64,000 bases of DNA. Source: Artocarpus heterophyllus (Eukaryota > Streptophyta > Magnoliopsida > Rosales > Moraceae). A program made the position numbers and the translations under genes. The notes under the pieces are model-generated. The model saw only the letters and a program-made list of their open reading frames with translations. It was not told the origin of the DNA and did no database searches. Shown here piece after piece: positions 50,025 through 61,738 of this stretch (the stretch's first letter is position 1; the number at the start of each line of letters is the position of its first letter). The stretch lies in NCBI GenBank assembly GCA_025403435.1, contig CM046330.1, positions 19,056,239 through 19,120,238 on the forward strand, in the 5' to 3' direction.

Positions 50025-50110
50025 TGTTTGGCCTGTCGATTTTCCCCTTCGACCTGCCGGTGGGTTTCCTCGGCCTGCCGATCTCAGGCAAGAAGTTTGG
50101 CCTGCCGATC
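50025..50110. repeat. Second dyad-motif cluster of the same LTR
   Basis: Four copies in inverse orientation to the first cluster: TTTGGCCTGTCGAT, TTCGACCTGCCGG, CTCGGCCTGCCGAT and TTTGGCCTGCCGATC. Confidence 0.65.
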
Positions 50111-50544
50111 TGTCATTAAATGCCATACCATAAAACATTCATACATCATTGCATCATAAATAAACATACATTCGAAATTTTACATGAACACTGGAGCACA
50201 ACGATCCCATGCGGTCGTCACCTGTCACAAAACTTGACATATAAAAGTTAGTAACATGCACATCACATATCATATCATATAACGTAATTTATTAAATAAA
50301 TTCCTTATCAACGTTACTAACTTAACGTGGTCAATTACATAAAATAGGCGGGTGTTACAATATAAACAAGTAAGATAATGACGAATAAAAGTATCGCCCC
50401 ACAAGGATTGATTTTAATTTTTGTTAATTATCAAAATTGTATTAATTCTAAAATTATTTAAGTAATTGATTAAAAAGAAAATAAAATGAAATTAATAAAA
50501 CTAAAATAAGATAAACGAAACTTAAATAATAAAAATAAACTCTA

Positions 50545-51540
50545 GGGAAAGTAGACATGTAGAAAGTAGTTTGGGGAAAAGGAAGGATTATAGTGGCAGA
50601 CTCGCTTATGGAATGCTAGGATTCTCAATAAGGTCAAGATTCATGCTTGGCGGGCATTTAATGGCATTCTACCTACTCTTTTCCAATTGTCTCGCAGGGG
50701 TGTTAAACTACGGACTACTTGCAAGATTTGCAAAAAGGATGTGGAAGACCCAACGCACATTTTGTGGTCTTGTCCTAGAGCTTGAGAACTGTGGAAGTTA
50801 AGTTCTATTTGAAGTGTGGTGAAACGGTTCACCACGGTTCCCAGGTGGCTCTACACTCTTTATGTACTTTTGTAGTGAACCATGGAAGAGCTGTAGAGTT
50901 TGTTTATGGCATTATTGCTGGACAGGAATTGGTCCATTCATGAAGGACACTTGGAAAAGACTAGCGTCTCATTGTAATAGGCTAGGCAATTGTTGGGAGA
51001 CCACCAATAGTGTGTGAAGATAGGCACTCCTAAGCAGCTTGGGTCTGTATACTAGATAGAAAATGGAAGTCCCCTTGAAGAGGTGTAGTGAAGATTAATG
51101 TTAATGCAACGAGGAAAACAAATCTCAATTTCATTGGAATTAGGATAGCCTACGGGATTAGTTTGGGGGGTTTTTGGGGTCAGCAGTAGTGCGTATGGAT
51201 AGGAGGTTTACTCTGCATGTGGCCGAGTGTTTTACAGTTCTAGAAGGGGCTTAATTTGTAATTTAGGGAGGTTTTTCCGATTAGATGATCGGGTTAGATG
51301 CTATTAATGCATTTCAAGCAGTTAGAAATTTGGCATCGAGAACTCTTGAAGCTTTGATCATTAAAGACGCTCGTGTCATCATTTCACCAACAAACAGTTA
51401 TCTAGTCTGCTACATTTTCCATCAAGGAAACACTGTAGCCCACTGTCTAGCTAATTATGCATGTTCTAGTTTCCTAGATTCTATTTATTTTTATTGGTGC
51501 TTATGTATTAGCGGATATTGCTACTGATGAATAAAGTTCA
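50545..51540 (+). pseudogene. LINE 3' remnant with zinc-binding and RNase H regions
   Basis: A frame near 50590-50790 reads WNARILNKVKIHAWRAFNGI and then CKICKKDVEDPTHILWSCP, the zf-RVT zinc-binding module following the reverse transcriptase of plant LINEs. Further on, INAFQAVRNLASRTLEALI and FHQGNTVAHCLANYA (51290-51460) are the RNase H-like end. Many stops and frame changes separate them. The reverse transcriptase proper is missing. Confidence 0.75.
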
Positions 51541-53264
51541 GGATTCTCCTAAAAAAGCTTTAGACTGATTAATAGAATTGTTAGCCGAATGCACGAAAAT
51601 TACCTACTTGTCTCTTCCAACATACTAGTAGAAATATTTATGTTAATTAGAACCTCTATATTCCTAGAAGGAATTAATTTTATACAAACTCATTAACTTC
51701 AAGCATTCACAATGATTACACATGCGCTAAGAATATATATTCTTATTTCAAATTGCATATGCTATTCTATTATTGATAAAGACCCAAAATCCATTTTTTA
51801 ATTTCATCAAAGTCCAACAACATCACCTAATGATCAGCCAATCATAAAGAGCATTAAGCACATAATAGAATAGACAATTTCAAAGAATCAACAATAATCC
51901 AAGAGAGCAAGAATAAAGCAAAATCCATTAATAGGATACATTAGAACCTTAGAACACAAAACTAACACATAAATGAAAATAAAAATAAATACCAATAGTG
52001 AAGCATTTTTAGGATCTATAAAGATTTAGAAAATAAAAATAGAAAAGAAGTCACCAAAGTGGAGGTGTCACAAATTTCAAATTCCTTCTTCCCAACCTTC
52101 TTTTAACTCATTTTTGTTGCTCAAAAATGCGCTTTAATGGTGTCTTGATGAACATAAAAAATCTAAATATTAAAACTAAAAATAAATCCTAAAACTAAAA
52201 ATAAGAACTAAATTATAAATTTATTTTTTTCTCTTTTTAATCATTTCTCTCTCTCATGAATCGGCTCCCAAAACAATGGAGCTTTCCCTCGGGTACTACT
52301 CTACCCCAAAAACGAAATGCTCTAGCTCGCTTAAACATAAACAGTCCAACTAGGGCATCTGATGCGTTTACCACATGGCATAGCTAGGCTAGAAGAGGGA
52401 GCTGATGGGATGCATGGCAAAGCTCAACTGGGTGGAGCGCAAGGTTGCATAGGAGGAGCATAGGCTGCATCGCAATTAGGTCGAGGACGCTAGGCTTAGT
52501 GCACTGATGCCACACAACACGTGGAGCGTTGCAAGTGGTGAGAGGCTGCTGTGTACAATTTGGTGGAGCAGAGTTATAAAAAACGGATGGAAGGAGGTTA
52601 TTTCATATTTGCTCACAAAAAATGAGGGGACATAATAACATTATGAAAGTTAACATAACTGACATAGTTTGAGGACAAAATATAAAAGTATTCTGCAAAA
52701 AAAGGTCCAAAAAACTTACAAAGTTAGATAGAAGGAGATACTTACTAAAGGAACAAAGTTTGAGGGGATTAAATAGCACATTTTAGAGGTCGGGGGCAAA
52801 GTGACGTAACTGACATGATTTGGAAGGCAAATGTAAAAATTCTCCTTATCTTTATTACGAAGTTATGGATTTCCTTCATTATATGTATTAACTTTCTCTT
52901 CTATCTCAACTATTATGTCTTCAAAATAGAGTTATTGATTTCTAATCAAATCCACATATTGATATATCAAAAAGTCATACCATATGTATATAAATTAAAC
53001 CATCACTAAAGATTGAGATTTACCCCCATCTTGATAAATAGAACAAAAATTCTTCATATTTAAACAAATTTTATTAAAGAACTATGTCTATCAAAATACC
53101 TAATTGAAATGTCTTTTTTAATAACCCCTACTATAACATATATATATTTTTTTCAAAATGTGTTTGTTTCTAACGTGGTCTTCTGAAAGTTACTTTCATA
53201 AATATTTTTTTTATTGCTCCACTAAAATATTTTCTTCTAATTGTGTCTTTATTTAGATATCTTC
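51541..53264. other. Non-coding DNA
   Basis: AT-rich apart from a GC-richer patch at about 52260-52570. A short segment at about 52600-52830 has repeated phrases (TAACATAACTGACATAGTTTG and TAACTGACATGATTTGG) that could be an old element end. No gene recognised. Confidence 0.4.
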
Positions 53265-54519
53265 TGTGACGACCCGCCTTTTTGGACAGTCACTTTACTT
53301 TCTTAAACATCGGTCTTAAGTAGTAATCTTACTTACATAGTAAGAAAAATACTGAATTAAATTTTTTTTTTCTTAAACATTCTTTGAAACATTTTTTGAA
53401 AACTGCTACGACCTCTATCGCCAATCAAGTCGAGACCTCGCTCAACACTTGACTTTAAAACTGTTTTAAATCGTTTCTTAAAACTTAATAAGAAACATTT
53501 ACTAAAACATAACTTAAAACTTAACTTTATAATTATATTAAACAGTTCATAAACTGTATCTTAAAACTTGGAAATATTTCTTCAAACTTTAAAAACACTA
53601 TATTAAATAGTGGAAAATATTTCTTTTAAACAGCGAAAACTTACTATAGTGGTATCCATACCCAAATCCTCGCATCCGTCCTCCGTAGCACCCAGCTCTT
53701 CTAACGGGTCATACTGGTCGCCCATAAAACTACCTGCAGCATGAAGAAACTTTTAATAAGCTTTCACTCAGTAAGTTCAAATATATTCTCACAAATCATT
53801 TAAAACATGCTTTAGAAACTTTTTTCATGAAAACCTTTTCTTAAAACATTTTTTTCATAAACGTTTTTCATAAACATTTTTCATAAAACATTTCTAAAAC
53901 GTTTCTCATAAACGTTTTCATAAAGCATTTCTGTAACGTTTTTCATAAACGCTTTTCATAAAATATTTAACATAAAACAATCCTCAGATTGCTCTTTATA
54001 ATCGTCATTTATGTTTTTATAATCACTTAATATAAAACGTTCCTCAAAATATTTTCCATAGCATATAAATCTTTCATAACAAGGAAAACCAGTAAAATCA
54101 AAATGCATATTTCCATTTATGGTCAATTATGAACATTCTTTTCTTACTTTAACTTTCTTTCTTCATTCCTTAGCTTTCCTTATCTTGCTTAACTTTCTAT
54201 CCTTGTTCCTTATCTTTCTTTATCTTACTTTAACTTTCTATCTTTTGTTACTTAACTTTCTTTATCTTATAACCTTTAGTGTTCGTACCAACATCTTTAA
54301 TCATGAGATCATAAATGTGATGCTTCCCTTGTGGAAGGCTTAAGACTATCGATCTTCGAGGGCATGTACCTCACATTTAGGAGGTTAAATTTTAACTTTA
54401 CTTTCATTACCTCACAACAAGGAGGCTGGTACGACACTTTCTTTTTATCTTTACGTTACCTTTTTATCAACCTTAGCGAGCATATCAAATGCAATCACAT
54501 CATATGCAAACACACTTGC

Positions 54520-54930
54520 AATTCATAGCTTATACTGTAAAACTTATTGCATAACAAATGCAACATAAAACGCAAACATATTTTGCTAATCATAATTTGT
54601 ATCCTGAAACTTATTGCATAACAAACGCAACTTATTGCATAACAAATGCATCATAAAACGCAAACACATTTCGCTAATCATAATTTGTATTCTGAAACTT
54701 ATTGCATAACAAATGCAACTTATCGCATAACCAATGCAACATATAACGCAATCACATTTTACAAATCATAACTTTTATTTTGAAACTTATTGCATAACAA
54801 ATGCAATATAACCAATGCAATATATAACGCAATCACATTTTGCAAATCATAACTTTTATTTTAAAACTTATTGCATAACAAATGCAACTTATCGCATAAC
54901 AAATGCATCATAAAACTTATAACTTAAACT
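54520..54930. repeat. Tandem expansion of TTGCATAACAAATGCAACTT within the LTR
   Basis: TGCATAACAAATGCA-type phrases recur about eight times with CACATTTTGCAAATCATAACTT between them. The sister LTR near 6500-6600 has essentially one or two units, so the array grew in this copy. Confidence 0.75.
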
Positions 54931-56442
54931 ATAGAATATTAAGCATTATCAAAATGCAAAACATACTTTAAATACTTTGAAAATCGTAACTTGAACTTTT
55001 AAAAAGCATTATGCATATCAATATGCAAATAGACTTTAAACATAACAGTTGCAAATTCGTTGCAAATCTTGCTTTGAATCTTTAAAATCTTTTGCGTATA
55101 AAAATGCAAACATACTTTAAAAACAACTTGCATAACAATTGCAAGCACATTTGCGAATATATAAATAAACATTTAAAAATCATTTATTCATGTTGTAGGT
55201 GAGATTTGAACTTACCCGGACTATACTCTAGCGTTCTCTATTCCGTTCATTTTCCTTTTCCTTCCATTAGTCGGCTTTCGTGTCCTGATCATAAGACACC
55301 CGATTAATTAGTTAACTTTCTTTATTATTGGTCTCACATCTATTGACGCATTCTAAACTAACCTCAAGTATAAGGTTGTCTCAAGTAATATTTTCTCAGT
55401 GAATCCGAGGTCGAACCCACATGAAAGGATTTATTCAGTTCCAGTACATGTATTATATTAACTTTTTCTTTTTATTTAAACTAAAAATTTTGAGGATTAA
55501 TATTTATTATTCACAGAATGTATTTACAATATTTACACATTTTTACAACATTTTTTTCATCTTTAAATTTTGATAATTTGGAACTTTAATAACAAGAAAT
55601 GCAAATAATAACTTAAGTAGAGTAACAACAATAATAACGACAATTTAAGGAAGTAAAACAACAATAATAACAGGACTTAGGTTCAAAGGTTCTATTCTAA
55701 CAATTATCTTCAATATATTTTAATTTTGCTTTTTATTTATTAGTTGATTTAAGTATACACTATGTCATCCTATGTCGACAATAAATCAAGATTTACGAAG
55801 CATTCACTGTGCCATTCCATGTCTATAGTGTAGCAAAAACACAACTTAATAAATAAGCAGCATTTCAACATAACTTAACTAAAATAACAACCAAGATAGT
55901 AATTTAAGCATTTACCGAGCCATTCTCTGTCTACAAGTAATCAAGGTCCTCCCAAGCATTATCCGTGCTAGTTTATGTCGTCGATAAATTAGAACCGTAA
56001 TTTTGACAGAGTTCTAGTTAAGAAAATATTGAAATTCTAAGTTTTCTAAGAAAATATTTTGGCATTACAACAGCTTAGAAAACTAAGAAAAATAAAAAAT
56101 ATTTTAAGATAATTTTGCCAGAATTTTCCCCTCTCCCCTCAGCTAGAAAGAAATTTAAAAAGACATAATTAATAAAATACTACTAATATTATTGAACATA
56201 ATTTTTACAACATAAACTAGAAAATATTTTGCAAGAAACTAGATTAAAAACTAAAATAAAAACTAGACTATAACTAATACAACAGTATTTTCATATTGTG
56301 AGAGGGGTTTTTAATTGAGGCAAATGTGATACGAACCACGCCAAGAGCTGACGCGACCCTAACCAAGATTGGTTTCCAAGATCAAAATTTCTAACCGGTT
56401 TTGGATGGAACCGTGACCCGATGCCCAACAAGAAGCACGAAC

Positions 56443-56544
56443 CTTGGTATGTGAGGACGCCACAATCAGCTATGGATGGACTGACTGATAAGTCTTGGTA
56501 TGTGAGGATGCCACAATCAGCTATGGATGGACTGATTGATAAGT
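56443..56544. repeat. 51 bp tandem duplication
   Basis: CTTGGTATGTGAGGACGCCA starts at 56443 and again, with GATGCCA, at 56494. Two nearly identical copies within the composite element. Confidence 0.9.
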
Positions 56545-56926
56545 CTATGAACGCCACAGAAATTTCCGATAAGTTCGAATAGCTCGTTTAGGAACCAAAG
56601 AGAATTAAAACCTCAAATTGTGTTAATACTTGTGTTTCACTCGAATAATTGGCTTTTACCCTCGAATGTTCTCACCACTCTTGCCTCTCTTTTTTTAACT
56701 CACTTATTCTCTCTTTCAGTTCTTTTGGAATTACACAAACAATAATAAAATCTATCCAGCAACAAATTCAGCAACACGTTTTGATACGCAGTTCAAAATG
56801 AAGCAATTTTTTTTTCACTGTGAGGTGAGGTCAAATTTGGACACCTGGACACTCAAACAATGGAAAGGAAACAAAAAAAAATTTAAGGAGGGTTTCCAGA
56901 CTCTTTTTTTTTTTTTGGATCCTCTT

Positions 56927-56955
56927 GATTTTTCTTTTCTTTTCTTTTCTTTTCG

Positions 56956-56988
<33 letters not shown>

Positions 56989-56990
56989 GT
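56927..56990. repeat. TTTTC microsatellite
   Basis: Repeats of TTTTC, interrupted once by G, followed by a T run. It lies in the leader-like part of the composite element. Confidence 0.9.
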
Positions 56991-57186
56991 GAAATTCGAC
57001 AAGAACAAGAATAATAAACCAAGAAACACAAAACAGGAAACTACCACCTAAACTTGAAACCCAAGATACTAGTTACCCGAAACCAAAACTAACCAACTTT
57101 TTTTTTTTTTTTGAACAGAATAGAACCTAAATAATAAATTAGAATTCAAAAACAAATAAGGATAGACAAACCTGAGGCTAAAACCG

Positions 57187-57203
57187 AGGCTACTGATACC
57201 AAA
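57187..57203 (-). promoter_or_regulatory. Primer-binding-like site
   Basis: The minus strand reads TTTGGTATCAGTAGCC directly after CTTATCA, close to the TGGTATCAGAGC site complementary to plant initiator tRNA-Met. Downstream on the minus strand follows leader-like sequence. This orients the left part of the composite on the minus strand. Confidence 0.55.
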
Positions 57204-57920
57204 TGATAAGAACCTCGCCAATATACTGACGAAACCCGTTATCAATAAGAAGGAACCAAGACCGTTTCTACTCAGGTTTGGATGGAAGTCACCGCGACCC
57301 GTTGCTTATATCGAATGACATAAGGAAATGTCTCGATGAATTCCACCCAGCGGGCATGCCTCTTGTTCAACTTTTGTTGTCCCTTAAGATGTTTCAATGA
57401 CTCGTGATCAGTGTGAATCACGAATTCCTTGGGCCATAGGTAGTGTTGCCAAGTCTTTAATGCTCGAACCAACGCGTACAACTCCTTGTCATAAGTAGGG
57501 TAATTTAGTGTTGACCCACTCAATTTTTCACTGAAATACGCAATTGGTCGTCCTCCTTGCATAAGCACGGCACCTATACCTACACCAGAAGCATCACATT
57601 CAATTTCAAATGTTTTAGAAAAATCAGGTAAAGCAAGTAAAGGAGCATGAGTAAGCTTATGCTTAATAAGCCGAAACGCCTTCTTTTGTTCTTCTCCCCA
57701 CTTAAACCCAACATTCTTCTTGATTACTTCTGTGAGTGGTGCAGCCAAAGTACTGAAATCCCTTACAAACCGTCGGTAAAAGCTAGCAAGTCCATGAAAA
57801 CTCCGTACTTTTCTCATCCTTCTTCCATTGGTTCATTTTCCAAGCGGGTGTACTCGGGTTTTGGCTAGGACGTGTGTTACTGCCCCTCCTCATAAGTTGA
57901 TTCTCAATTTTAATAGCCAT
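57204..57920 (-). pseudogene. Inverted gag-RT/RNase H fragment
   Basis: On the minus strand a short gag piece (MAIKIENQL... to KKDE, 57920-57811) runs into the C-terminal reverse transcriptase/RNase H region ([18 protein letters not shown] through [16 protein letters not shown]). It stops after FPYVIRYKQ, where intact relatives continue to the end of RNase H and integrase. Bases 57204-57810 are an inverted copy of 60013-60619, about 99% identical. The gag and RT parts are out of frame with each other, so it is a dead deletion product. Confidence 0.85.
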
Positions 57921-60551
57921 GATACGAGCCAATGTTGAAGAAGATCGAGAAGCAACCATGGCAAGATTTTTGCAAGGGCTAAATCTGGATATTCAAGATA
58001 GGGTGGAGATGCAACACTATGTAGAGTTAGAAGACATGTTGCACATGGCCATCACAGTAGAGCAGCAGTTCAAGAGGAGGGGTAGCTCACGTGTGAATGT
58101 TAGTTCGGCACCTTCTTCATGGAAGCCGAATTATGGGAAGAGAGAAGAGAAATCGGTTGCTAGGCCAAAGTTTGAGCCAAAACCAGCCACGGCTAGCCCT
58201 TCAAACCAAGGTAAATATGATTCATCCACTTCTCGAAACCGTGATATTAAATGTTTCAAATGCCAAGGCAGGGGTCACATCTCAAGCCAACGTCCGAACA
58301 AAAGGGTGATGGTGTTACGAGACGACGGAGAGGTTGTTACAGATGACAAATCGGACGAGGACTCCATGCCACCATTGGAGGATGTGGATGAGGAGGAGTG
58401 TGCTGTCCAAGGTGAATTGTTGGTCACTCGACGAGCCCTTAGTGTGCAAGCCAAAGAGGAAGAAGAAGAGCAACGTGAGAATATTTTTCATACTAGGTGC
58501 CACGTGCAGAACAAGGTATGTAGTGTGATAATAGATGGAGGGAGTTGTACGAACGTTGCTAGCAGTACTATGGTTGACAAATTAGGGCTGCCAACGACCA
58601 AACATCCTTGACCTTACAAGTTGCAATGGTTGAATAATAGTGGTGAAGTGAAGGTAACTAAACAGGCATTAATTTCATTTCGCATTGGTAGATACGAAGA
58701 TGAAGTTTTGTGTGATGTAGTTCCAATGGAAGCCAGGCACTTGTTACTAGGTCGACCATGGCAATTTGATCGTCGAGTCAAACATGATGGCTGCACCAAT
58801 AAATATTCTCTTGTGCACAACCAGAGACCATTCACTCTTGTACCAATGACACCAAAACAGGTTCATGAAGATCAAGTTTGGTTACAAAAGGAGAGTCAAC
58901 AAAAAGGAGAGAATGAGAAAAAGAGAGAGAAAAGGAGTGAAAATAATGAGCGTTGGAGTGCAGAGAGAGAGTTCGGCCAGAGAGGAAAAAAAGATAGAGG
59001 GGCTGAGAAAAAGGAGAAAAAAGGAGAGAACATTGAGAGAGCCAGTACAAAAGAAGATTTGGCCAATGAGGTAAAATTAGAGAGAAAAACAAACTTTTAT
59101 GCAAGAGAGAGTGATGTGAGAAGAGCTTTGTTTTCTAATCAGCCGATGATTTTACTCATGTACAAGGAGGCGTTATTAAACACTAACGATCTTGATTCCA
59201 CCTTGCATAGTTCTATTGTTTCTCTTTTGTAGGAGTATGAGGATATCTTTGCCGAGGAAACACCGCAAGGTTTACCTCCAATCTGTGAGATTGAACATCA
59301 AATCTACTTCATACCTAGAGCTACAATTCCAAACCGACCAGCCTATAGAAGTAATCCCGAGGAGACAAGGAACTCCAACGGCAGGTAAGTGAGTTGATGG
59401 AGAAGGGACATGTGAGAGAAAGCATGAGCCCGTGCGCCGTACTAGTTTTACTTGTGCCTAAGAAAGATGGGAGTTGAAGGATGTGCGTTGATTGTCGAGC
59501 CATCAACAACATCACGGTAAAGTATCGACATCCCAGTCCACACTTGGATGACATGTTAGATGAATTGCATGGTGCTTGTGTATTTTCTAAAATTGATCTG
59601 AAGAGTGGATATCATCAAATTCGCATGAAAGAGGAAGACGAGTGGAAGACGGCTTTCAAAACAAAACAAGGTTTGTATGAGTGGTTGGTAATGCCTTTCG
59701 GTTTAACCAATGCCCCTAGCACATTTATGCGTTTAATGAACCATGTTTTGCGAGCTTTCATTGGGAAATTTGTTGTTGTTTATTTTGATGATATCCTGAT
59801 CTATAGCAGCAATTTGGATGATCATATTGAACATTTGAAACTTGTTTTAGATGTTTTACGGAAGGAAAAGTTGTATGCTAATCTTAAGAAGTGTACCTTT
59901 TGCACGAATAAGCTTGTTTTTCTTGGTTTTGTTGTTAGTGCTCAAGGTATACAGGTCGACGAAGAAAAGGTTAGGGCTATCCAAGAATGGCCAAGTCCCA
60001 CAAGCGTTGGAGAAGTACGGAGTTTTCATGGACTTGCTAGCTTTTACCGACGGTTTGTAAGGGATTTCAGTACTTTGGCTGCACCACTCACAGAAGTAAT
60101 CAAGAAGAATGTTGGGTTTAAGTGGGGAGAAGAACAAGAGAAGGCGTTTCGGCTTATAAAGCATAAGCTTACTCATGCTCCTTTACTTGCTTTACCTGAT
60201 TTTTCTAAAACATTTGAAATTGAATGTGATGCTTCTGGTGTAGGTATAGGTGCCGTGCTGATGCAAGGAGGACGACCAATTGTGTATTTCAGTGAAAAAT
60301 TGAGTGGGTCAACACTAAATTACCCTACTTATGACAAGGAGTTGTACGCGTTGGTTCAAGCATTAAAGACTTGGCAACACTACCTATGGCCCAAGGAATT
60401 CGTGATTCACACTGATCACGAGTCATTGAAACATCTGAAGGGACAACAAAAGTTGAACAAGAGGCATGCCCGCTGGGTGGAATTCATCGAGACATTTCCT
60501 TATGTCATTCGATATAAGCAACGGGTCGCGGTGACTTCCATCCAAATCTGA
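57921..60551 (+). pseudogene. Gypsy gag-protease-RT-RNase H fragment
   Basis: Gag starts mid-domain at IRANVEEDREATMARFLQGL and includes a zinc knuckle CFKCQGRGHISSQR whose last cysteine is arginine. A protease core VIIDGGSCTNVAS follows at about 58530. Reverse transcriptase spans 59400-60050 with YFDDILIYS as active site (about 59780). RNase H begins with [14 protein letters not shown] and is cut off after FPYVIRYKQ. Stops at 58609-58611, 59230-59232 and 59475-59477 and a frame change near 59385 disable it. Integrase is absent. A region at 58860-59090 is extremely rich in E, K and R. In intact relatives this polyprotein drives replication of the retrotransposon in the host cell. Confidence 0.9.
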
Positions 60552-60619
60552 GTAGAAACGGTCTTGGTTCCTTCTTATTGATAACGGGTTTCGTCAGTAT
60601 ATTGGCGAGGTTCTTATCA
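60013..60619. repeat. Right arm of the 607 bp inverted repeat
   Basis: Inverted copy of 57204-57810. The arms include the same RNase H break and the same following 70 bp (GAGTAGAAACGG to GGTTCTTATCA), so the break existed before the inverted duplication arose. Confidence 0.9.
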
Positions 60620-61738
60620 AAATGCCTCGGTATTTATAGGGGATTGGATTTACTAACGGCCATTTGAAATTAATGCTTTTTCCTGTTGAAAGTTGACCAA
60701 TTCGAATTATTTTCTTCTTCTTTCAAGCTGATCCGCGTTCGTGAGAATGCGAATTTGTCTTTGAGATTCTCTGCTTCGCGGTATACGGCAGCACTGAACC
60801 GGACTGATCGTGACCGTTAATCGCGCGATCCAACGACTGTCAGACGTTCGCAAATTGGGCCCAGGTGGGACCGAGATTTAAGGCCGATGGATGAGTCAAA
60901 GTATTCAGATCTGACGGTTCAGAGAACGGATGCACGTGGACATGGCCGCACACGATCCAAAGTAGCCTGAGACTCCCCTGCCTCGTCTGCAGCTTTGTCG
61001 GCGCATGTAACGCACGCACCAATCAGATTTAGACATGTGGACTGCACACTGAGATTCTGCTGACGCACCGGATGACGCGTTGACACGCGTCTCTTTGTCG
61101 GAAGGTTGAGATTAATTTGTCAGTTGATCCGGCGGTCCTTGTTACGCCACGTGTCCCTTCTATATGAATTTGAATATGTTAAGGATCTTTTTATGCATTT
61201 AATGTCTGATTTTATCCGTTTTGGTGTCTTTTTGTTTCGTTTTTCCTCCAGATTTCAAATCTAAAAATCACAAACACACTAATATTAATTATTTTACAAA
61301 CATAATATTTACAAAAAATATTAAAAATATTTATTTTACAATAAAACACACAAAAATAGATAAAAACTCCTAAAATTTTCAGTCTCTTACAGTTTAGCAC
61401 AGATATAATTTTTATGACTTGGAAATATTTTTAAAAATTACTAAAAATATAACAAGACATATTTATAAATTTAAAACACACTATCAAACACACTAAAACT
61501 CAAAATAAAATAACCGCATTACTTTTATGGTTTTGACTATTTACAGACTAGACACTTATTTAACACACCAAAATGACTCTAAAAATTACTAAAAACATAA
61601 AAACGTACTAAAAATGCATTTTTAAACACATTTTCACACCAAGACACAAAATGCTATTAATTAGAGGATTTAATGAGAAATAAAAGCGTAAATAAATGAT
61701 TTAAGCCTTAGAAAATGTACACTTTTACAGTCTCATCA
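60620..61738 (-). other. Right flank of the composite, LTR-like promoter region
   Basis: GC-rich block (60720-61140) followed by AT-rich sequence. On the minus strand it starts TGATGAGACTG at the element end, and a TATA-like CTATAAATACC lies at about 60631-60639. This is the arrangement of an LTR U3 region; a matching second LTR is not found. Confidence 0.5.

Larger units (their letters stand above)
47384..50359 (-). mobile_element. Ty3/Gypsy solo LTR, 2976 bp, target duplication ATATA
   Basis: Plus-strand ends TGAAACGCCCC and GCGGGTGTTACA read on the minus strand as TGTAACACCCGC at the start. Perfect 5 bp repeats ATATA flank it (47379-47383 and 50360-50364). No internal sequence adjoins, so it is a solo LTR. 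It carries two clusters of the GGCAGGCCGAAC motif, one near each end. Open frames within are chance. Confidence 0.88.
55329..61738. mobile_element. Composite retroelement insertion, 6410 bp, target duplication ATTAT
   Basis: It has TG..CA ends (TGGTCTCACATC and CAGTCTCATCA) and perfect 5 bp repeats ATTAT (55324-55328 and 61739-61743). That is how LTR-element DNA integrates, yet its two terminal regions are not direct repeats of each other. Inside are a plus-strand gag-pol fragment and, inverted, part of a second one. A primer-binding-like site, leader-like sequence and a TATA-like box are on the minus strand. It may be one oversized LTR or a LARD-like element that acquired rearranged gag-pol. 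Lineage is uncertain; the RT sequence resembles chromovirus-type Gypsy elements. Confidence 0.75.

Noticed and set aside
56291..56557. 88-codon minus frame with an internal repeat
   Set aside because: The repeat is the 51 bp DNA duplication; no domain and no similarity to the nearby gag or pol.
56798..57031. Charged K/R-rich frame on the minus strand
   Set aside because: Translation of the TTTTC microsatellite.
58860..59090. E/K/R-rich segment as a separate gene
   Set aside because: It lies in the protease-RT linker of the Gypsy fragment in the same frame as both neighbours.
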